Origin: Nocardia sp. NRRL S-836
Lineage (GTDB): Bacteria; Actinomycetota; Actinomycetes; Mycobacteriales; Pseudonocardiaceae
Length of the DNA stretch: 64,000 bases
Direction of reading: 5' to 3'
NCBI RefSeq assembly: GCF_001279525.1
Contig: NZ_LGDY01000058.1
Coordinates: 1-64,000 of the forward strand
Shown: in pieces, positions 59,133 to 64,000 of the stretch
Layout of the letters: every line of letters starts with the position of its first letter
Numbering within the stretch: position 1 is the first letter of the stretch
Translations under genes and position numbers: made by a program
Notes under the pieces: generated by a model
What the model saw: only the letters and a program-made list of their open reading frames with translations
What the model was told of the DNA's origin: nothing
Databases searched by the model: none

Positions 59133-59879
59133 GTGATCATCGGGGGAACCACACCGTTCGCGGTCGAGCTGCGCGCGGTGACCAAGCAGTACGGCAGCAA
59201 ATCCGCCACAGTGCGCGCGCTCGACGGCGTCAGCCTCGGCTTCCCGTCCGGCACCTGGACCGCCGTGATGGGCCCGTCCGGCTCCGGCAAGTCGACCCTC
59301 CTGCACTGCGCGACCGGCCTCGACCGCGTGACGAGCGGCCAGGTGCTGCTCACCGGCGCCGACATCACCCAGGCCCCCGAGGCCTACCTCACGACGTTGC
59401 GCCGCAGGGCGATCGGTTTCGTCTTCCAGCACTTCAACCTCATCGCCTCGCTCACCGCCGCGCAGAACGTCGCCCTGCCGCTCAAGCTCGCCGGCTCACG
59501 ACCGTCCACACAGGTCGTCACGGAGGCGTTGTCCCGCGTGGGCCTCGCCGACCGGCAGCACCACCGGCCCCGGGAGCTCTCCGGCGGCCAGCAGCAACGC
59601 GTCGCCATCGCCCGCGCCATGATCACCCGGCCCGCCGTGCTGTTCGCCGACGAACCCACCGGCGCCCTCGACTCCCGGTCGGCCCGCACGGTGCTCGCCC
59701 TGTTGAAGGACCTGGTGGCGACCGGTCAGACGATCATCATGGTCACCCACGACCCCGCCGCGGCCGCCGCTGCCGACTCGGTCGTGTTCCTCTCCGACGG
59801 CCGGGTGGTCGACCGCCTCGACCGCCCGACCACGCACGCCGTGGCGGACCGGCTGGCGCGCCTGGAGGAGTCGTGCTGA
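59133..59879 (+). CDS. ABC transporter ATPase (LolD/MacB type)
   Basis: A 248-residue nucleotide-binding subunit. Walker [11 protein letters not shown]-loop VFQHFNL, signature [14 protein letters not shown], Walker B VLFADEP and switch His in MVTHDP are all present. It belongs to the FtsE/LolD/MacB group that energises FtsX-type permeases exporting peptides or lipids, or conferring antibiotic resistance. GTG 59133 is chosen; a TTG at 59121 is also in frame. The stop overlaps the permease start by 7 bases. Confidence 0.95.
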   Translation: MIIGGTTPFAVELRAVTKQYGSKSATVRALDGVSLGFPSGTWTAVMGPSGSGKSTLLHCATGLDRVTSGQVLLTGADITQAPEAYLTTLRRRAIGFVFQHFNLIASLTAAQNVALPLKLAGSRPSTQVVTEALSRVGLADRQHHRPRELSGGQQQRVAIARAMITRPAVLFADEPTGALDSRSARTVLALLKDLVATGQTIIMVTHDPAAAAAADSVVFLSDGRVVDRLDRPTTHAVADRLARLEESC

Positions 59880-61768
59880 CGCTGTCGCTGAGCACGCTGC
59901 GCGAACGCTGGCCGCTCTTCATCGGCGCCCTCGTCACGGTCGCGCTGGGGGTCGCGCTCGTCCAGGGCGCACTGCTCGTCCTGGCCGCCACCGGCACCGG
60001 CTGGGTGCCGCCGGGGGTCACCGAGGAGGAAGCGCACCAGATCCGCGAGGGGTACGTCGGCGCCGCCACGCTGCTCGGGCTCGCCGTGCCGCTCGCCACG
60101 TTCCTGGCGGTCTTCATCGTCGGTTCCACGTTCGCGTTCACCGTGGCCCAGCGCGGCCGCGACCTCGCCCTGCTGAGCGTGCTGGGCGCGAACCGGCGGC
60201 AGCTGCGGCGCCTGCTGCTGTGCGAGGCGCTGGTGCTCGGCGCGGCCGGCACGGCCATCGGCATCGTCCTGTCCTTTCCCGCCGTGGCAGCGCAGTCGGC
60301 CGTGCTGACCGCGTTCGGCTTCCTGCCCGACGGGTTCGAGGCGCCGTTCGGCCCGTGGGTGCTGTGGGCGTCCGTGCCGATCGGTGTCGGCGTGGCGGTC
60401 CTCGGCGTCCTGTCCGCCTCCCGCCGTGCCGCGCGGGTCCAGCCGCTCGACGCGTTGCGCGACACCGGCTCGGCGGCCAGGGTCATGACCGCGGGCCGCT
60501 GGGTGACGGGCCTGCTGAACGCCGCCATGACGGTCGTGCTGATCCTGCTCGCCCGCTCCGGTGACCTGCTGATCGCGCTCACGACGTCGTTGCTCATCTC
60601 GATGACCGGTTCGGTCGCGCTGAGCAGGCTGAGCCCACTGGTCGTCCCGTTGACCGGCCGGTTGTTCGTCCTGCCGGGAAGCACCCTCGGCGAGCTCGCC
60701 CGCGCCAACCTCCGCGACGGCGTCCGCCGCAGCGCCTCGACCGCCGCACCGCTGATCGTCCTGGTCGCGCTGGTGCTGGGCATCGACGGTTCGCTGGGTT
60801 CGCTCGCGCTGCTGACCGGCGTCGAACAGGAACGCTCGGTCCGCGCCGACCTGGTCGTGGACTCGACCGGCGCTCAGGCCGCACGCCTCGCCTCCGTCCC
60901 CGGCATCGCCGTCGCCGCCCCGCAGACCCTGCTGCCGGTGCGGATCCTCGTCCAGAACCTTGCCAAGGCCGACGAGCCGCCCGTCCCCGAGACCTACGAC
61001 AAGCAGGTGTTCGCCATCGACCCCACCACCTACCTCAGGACCCACGTGACCCAGCCCCGCAGCGGCAGCCTTGAACGTTTGACCGGCTTGACGATCGCCG
61101 GCGGCCCCGCGGTCGCGGGCGAACGCCTGGCCGGTGACACGGTCACCATGCGGTACAACGACCAGCACACACCTCTCCAGCTCGTCGCCCGCATGCCGGA
61201 AACCCTGGCCCTGGGCGAGGAGTTCCTCGTCTCCCGCGACGCCGTCCCGGCCGACCTGCTCACGACCTCGCCGACGCAGACGTTCGTCCAGGTCACCCCC
61301 GGCACCGATCCCGGGACCGTCCGCGCCGCGATCACCAGCGCCGGCCTCGGCGAGGTCCGCACGGTCGCCGAGTGGGCGGGCGCGGCCGCGAAAGCCCAGC
61401 AGAGCGGCAACATCGCCATCATGTCCGTCCTCATGGGACTGTCCGGTCTGTACGCGGCGATCGCGGCCGTCAACGCCGTGGTGATCGCCGGCGCCGAACG
61501 CCGGGCCGAGTTCGCCGTCCTGCGCCTGTCCGGCCTGACCCGCCGCCAGGTCGTCACCGCGGCGCTGATCGAGTCGACGGCGGTGACGGTCATCGGCCTG
61601 CTGCTCGGGGCACTGGTCGCGGCGTGCGCGCTGATCGGTGTGGCCGGCGGGACGCAGGGCGTCGTCGCCGTGCCGTGGGGCCTGTTCGGGATGCTCAGCG
61701 CCGGTGCACTGGTGGTCACCGGTGTCGCGTGCGCGGCAACGACCTGGAAGGTCTCGTCACCCCGGTGA
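59873..61768 (+). CDS. FtsX-type ABC transporter permease
   Basis: A 631-residue permease with two FtsX domains. An N-terminal helix (LFIGALVTVALGVALVQGALLVL), then a three-helix FtsX bundle (about 60-195, with AQRGRDLALLSVLGANRRQL). Two further helices (about 220-255) and an extracellular domain (about 295-500) follow. The second FtsX bundle is about 515-625, with ERRAEFAVLRLSGLTRRQVV. GTG 59873 has GGAGGAG upstream. With the ATPase it forms an exporter; the adjacent two-component system suggests induction by an envelope-active compound. Confidence 0.9.
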   Translation: MLTLSLSTLRERWPLFIGALVTVALGVALVQGALLVLAATGTGWVPPGVTEEEAHQIREGYVGAATLLGLAVPLATFLAVFIVGSTFAFTVAQRGRDLALLSVLGANRRQLRRLLLCEALVLGAAGTAIGIVLSFPAVAAQSAVLTAFGFLPDGFEAPFGPWVLWASVPIGVGVAVLGVLSASRRAARVQPLDALRDTGSAARVMTAGRWVTGLLNAAMTVVLILLARSGDLLIALTTSLLISMTGSVALSRLSPLVVPLTGRLFVLPGSTLGELARANLRDGVRRSASTAAPLIVLVALVLGIDGSLGSLALLTGVEQERSVRADLVVDSTGAQAARLASVPGIAVAAPQTLLPVRILVQNLAKADEPPVPETYDKQVFAIDPTTYLRTHVTQPRSGSLERLTGLTIAGGPAVAGERLAGDTVTMRYNDQHTPLQLVARMPETLALGEEFLVSRDAVPADLLTTSPTQTFVQVTPGTDPGTVRAAITSAGLGEVRTVAEWAGAAAKAQQSGNIAIMSVLMGLSGLYAAIAAVNAVVIAGAERRAEFAVLRLSGLTRRQVVTAALIESTAVTVIGLLLGALVAACALIGVAGGTQGVVAVPWGLFGMLSAGALVVTGVACAATTWKVSSPR

Positions 61769-64000
61769 CCGGCAGGTCTCGCGATAACCGGGCCCGACGT
61801 GGTGCTCCCACTCGTCGCGGCTCAACCCCCGCCCGGCTCGCTCACACGCGCGTTCCACCGGGTGTTCGCGAGCATCGGCAAGCGGGCTCAAATCCCACAG
61901 CACCACCGTGTTGCCGTCGTCCAACGCCAGCGTGCGCCCGTCGGGACTGAGCGCGGCAGCGCCCCCGGACGGCAACTGCGGCCCGATCCGGCGGGGATGC
62001 TCCAGGTCGCTTACGTTCCACAGGATGGCCGCGCCGTCGTGGTCCACCGTGACGAGGGTCTGGCGGTCAGTGCTGAACGCCATCCTGGTCACCAGGGCAC
62101 CGTGTCCGGCGAGCGGCTGCCCGATGCGCAGCGGCCGGGTGGGGTCGCGGAGGTCCCAGAGGATGGCCGTGAAGTCCGCGCCCGACGTCACCAGCACATC
62201 GCCCGCGAGTGCGGAGTCCTGCACATCTCCACTGCGTTCACCGGGCTGCGTGTCGACGGCATGAGGTTTCCGGGGATCGCTGACGTCCCACAGCCACGTC
62301 GCAGGGCCCGGACCGCCGTGCACCAGCATGGTGCCGTCGCGGCTGAACGCGACCCGGTTCGCCACAAGGGTTTCGCTCGACACCACGGTGCGGTCGTGGC
62401 CTGCCACGTCCCACAGCCACACCCGTCCGCCGAGGTTGGCGATGGCGAGCTGCCGGCCGTCCGATCGGAACGCGAGGTCGCTCACCTTGAAACCGCGTCC
62501 ACTGACCGGCTCGTCGACGCGGAAGGGAGCGGTTGGGTCGCTGATGTCCCACAACAGCACGGACCCGTCGTGCGAACCGGTCGCCAGCAGACGTCCGTCC
62601 TGGCTGACCGCCAGTGCGGTGACCGCGTCGTGGTGCCCTGACGCGAACTCGTGGACCTTCGCGGGCCTGGCGCGGTCGAGGGTGTCCCAGAAAGTGATCA
62701 TGCCATCGCCTCCGGACGTGACGAGCAGTCGGCCGTCCGAGCGGAACTCCAGCTGCGCGACCTGGTCGGTGCGACCGGGAAGCGGTTCGCCGTGCCGGAC
62801 TGGCTCGGCCGGGTTGCGGAGGTGCCACAGCATCGCTTTCTGGTCTTGCCCACCGGTCGCCAGGTACCTGCCGTCCGGGCTGAACGCGAGCGCCGCGATG
62901 CCGAGCGCGTGGCCGTGGAACGACGGCAGCGCGCGCGGTTCGGCCGGGCTTCGCACGTCCCAGCGCAACACGGACCTGTCCTGGCTCGCCGCCACCAGGG
63001 TTCCGCTGTCCGGGCTGAACGCGACATCGCGCAGAGCCCCGCTGATCGGCGGTGCGCCCAGGCGGGACACCCTGGACCGGTCGCTGACATCCCACAGGAC
63101 CAGCGGGTGTTGCCCGGCACCCACGCCGGCCAAGGTGCGACCGTCGGGGCTGAAGGCAACGGAGGACCACAGGGGGTCGGGCTCGCGCGGCAGCGGAGGC
63201 AGAGCCGTGGCGCGAGCCGGGTCACCCGTGTCCCACAGCATCACCGTGCCGTCCCAGCCGGCGCTGGCGAGTGTGTGTCCGCCGGGGTGGAACGCCAGCC
63301 CCACCACCGGCTGGTCGTGACCGAACAGCCGCCCGAGCTCGCGTGGCGCGGCCGGCACGCTGATGTCCCACAACTGCACGACACCTTCGCGGCCCCCCGC
63401 TGCGAGGGTGTGACCGTCCGGACTGATGGCGATCGTGTGCACAGCCGCGTTGTAGCCGCTGATCGGGTGGCCGATCCGGGTGGCCGAAGCGGGTGCGCTG
63501 ACGTCCCACAGGATCACGTGGCCGTCCATGTCGGCCGTCGCGAGCAGGGGCGCGGCCGGGCTGAACGCGAGGTCGGCGACTTGGGCCTGGTGCCCGGTCA
63601 ACCGGGTCAGCTCCCGCGGCCGCTCCGGATCCGCGAGGTCGTGCAGGATCACGGTTCGATCGGCGCCGGCCGTGGCCAGGGTGCGCTTGTCCGCGGCGAA
63701 CCCCACGGCCAGCACCTCACCGGTGTGCCCGGTCATGGTGCCGCCGTAGTTGGTGCCCGTGAGCGACTCGATCAGGCTGTTCCTCGTGTCGAGACCGGGG
63801 TTCAGCTCGTGCGCCGCCACGCCGAGCATGAACGCGAGCTGCGGGTCGTCGCGGAGGTTGGCTTCAGCGCGCGACACCAGCGCCCGCGAGGTGGCGATCC
63901 GTTGCTGTCGCTCGGCTTCTCGTTGCTGGACGAGCGCCACGCCCGCCGCCACCAGCGCCACGGCGAGCAGTGCGGAGAGCACCGTGGTCAGGCGGCCCCG
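61757..64000 (-). CDS. WD40-repeat protein (nSTAND-type), N-terminus beyond window
   Basis: The frame is open to the right edge; the visible part is about 747 residues. It begins with a membrane helix (LTTVLSALLAVALVAAGVAL) and a short coil (QQREAERQQRIATSRALVSR), then about 14 WD40 repeats (GHTGEVLAVGF, TLATAGADRTVILHD, LATGSHDGSVLLWD types). The C-terminal tail is WEHHVGPGYRETC. This is the usual C-terminal half of large actinomycete proteins with an nSTAND/NACHT ATPase or kinase upstream of the helix; that part is not visible. The 3' end overlaps the ABC permease 3' end by 12 bases. Confidence 0.88.
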   Translation of the reverse strand, partial: RGRLTTVLSALLAVALVAAGVALVQQREAERQQRIATSRALVSRAEANLRDDPQLAFMLGVAAHELNPGLDTRNSLIESLTGTNYGGTMTGHTGEVLAVGFAADKRTLATAGADRTVILHDLADPERPRELTRLTGHQAQVADLAFSPAAPLLATADMDGHVILWDVSAPASATRIGHPISGYNAAVHTIAISPDGHTLAAGGREGVVQLWDISVPAAPRELGRLFGHDQPVVGLAFHPGGHTLASAGWDGTVMLWDTGDPARATALPPLPREPDPLWSSVAFSPDGRTLAGVGAGQHPLVLWDVSDRSRVSRLGAPPISGALRDVAFSPDSGTLVAASQDRSVLRWDVRSPAEPRALPSFHGHALGIAALAFSPDGRYLATGGQDQKAMLWHLRNPAEPVRHGEPLPGRTDQVAQLEFRSDGRLLVTSGGDGMITFWDTLDRARPAKVHEFASGHHDAVTALAVSQDGRLLATGSHDGSVLLWDISDPTAPFRVDEPVSGRGFKVSDLAFRSDGRQLAIANLGGRVWLWDVAGHDRTVVSSETLVANRVAFSRDGTMLVHGGPGPATWLWDVSDPRKPHAVDTQPGERSGDVQDSALAGDVLVTSGADFTAILWDLRDPTRPLRIGQPLAGHGALVTRMAFSTDRQTLVTVDHDGAAILWNVSDLEHPRRIGPQLPSGGAAALSPDGRTLALDDGNTVVLWDLSPLADAREHPVERACERAGRGLSRDEWEHHVGPGYRETCRSPG

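Noticed and set aside
58958..59872. 305-codon N-terminal extension of the ABC permease
   Set aside because: It is an out-of-frame reading of the ATPase gene; the permease starts at GTG 59873 with a strong ribosome-binding site.

Overview
The window is very GC-rich. It uses GTG and TTG starts freely, its genes are tightly packed and often overlap at ATGA or GTGA, and its gene content is typical of a filamentous actinomycete: a SARP regulator, secreted ricin-lectin proteins, an RHS toxin, a type I PKS and a C7-cyclitol synthase. I infer a Pseudonocardiaceae-type genome (Lentzea, Saccharothrix or Actinosynnema-like). No rRNA, tRNA, CRISPR array, transposase or integrase was recognised. The window is cut at both ends: an MFS gene runs off the left edge and a WD40 gene runs off the right edge.

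Layout. 1-2.1 kb: a truncated MFS exporter divergent from an XRE regulator, with a palindrome inside the exporter promoter, then a hypothetical gene and a 20-bp minisatellite. 2.8-4.9 kb: an epimerase followed by a three-part cobalt-type nitrile hydratase/thiocyanate-hydrolase-like enzyme. 4.9-21 kb: housekeeping and stress genes, including a lipoprotein, an MFS transporter, an animal-type heme peroxidase with DoxX, a STAS protein, a secreted chorismate mutase, an S4 protein, a GH5-sirtuin pair, a class A beta-lactamase, PAP2, a TetR/NTF2-like pair, an HbpS/SenS/SenR-like redox system, a class II amidotransferase and a DUF4360-like secreted protein. 21-28 kb: a small regulated locus around a single-module PKS whose dehydratase lacks both catalytic residues. 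It is flanked by LysR, YCII-LuxR fusion and TetR genes that appear to share GTAC-based operators. 28-31 kb: a cupin protein, a lone fumarate-reductase-type flavoprotein, trpF and a ricin lectin.

31.7-45.4 kb is a three-gene overlapping chain on the minus strand: a 2926-residue RHS protein ending in a predicted non-specific endonuclease, a SUKH-type immunity protein, and a secreted subtilase carrying a 3-keto-disaccharide-hydrolase-like domain and ricin repeats. A divergent SARP/NB-ARC/TPR regulator separates it from the next block.

48.2-55.6 kb is a seven-gene minus-strand set. It holds a sedoheptulose-7-phosphate cyclase, a ROK kinase with a long Ala/Gly tail, a zinc-type dehydrogenase, an SDR, a TIM-barrel isomerase, an MFS exporter and a second dehydrogenase. 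The first five are joined by 1- to 4-base overlaps. It has no aminotransferase or glycosyltransferase, so it looks like a pathway to a non-aminated, possibly phosphorylated C7 cyclitol. A 20-bp palindrome sits on its promoter. I consider it the best candidate for an undescribed system here.

56-64 kb: a nucleoside-deoxyribosyltransferase-like gene divergent from a DeoR regulator, a two-component system divergent from a FtsX-type ABC exporter with three operator half-sites between them, and the C-terminal part of a WD40 signalling protein.
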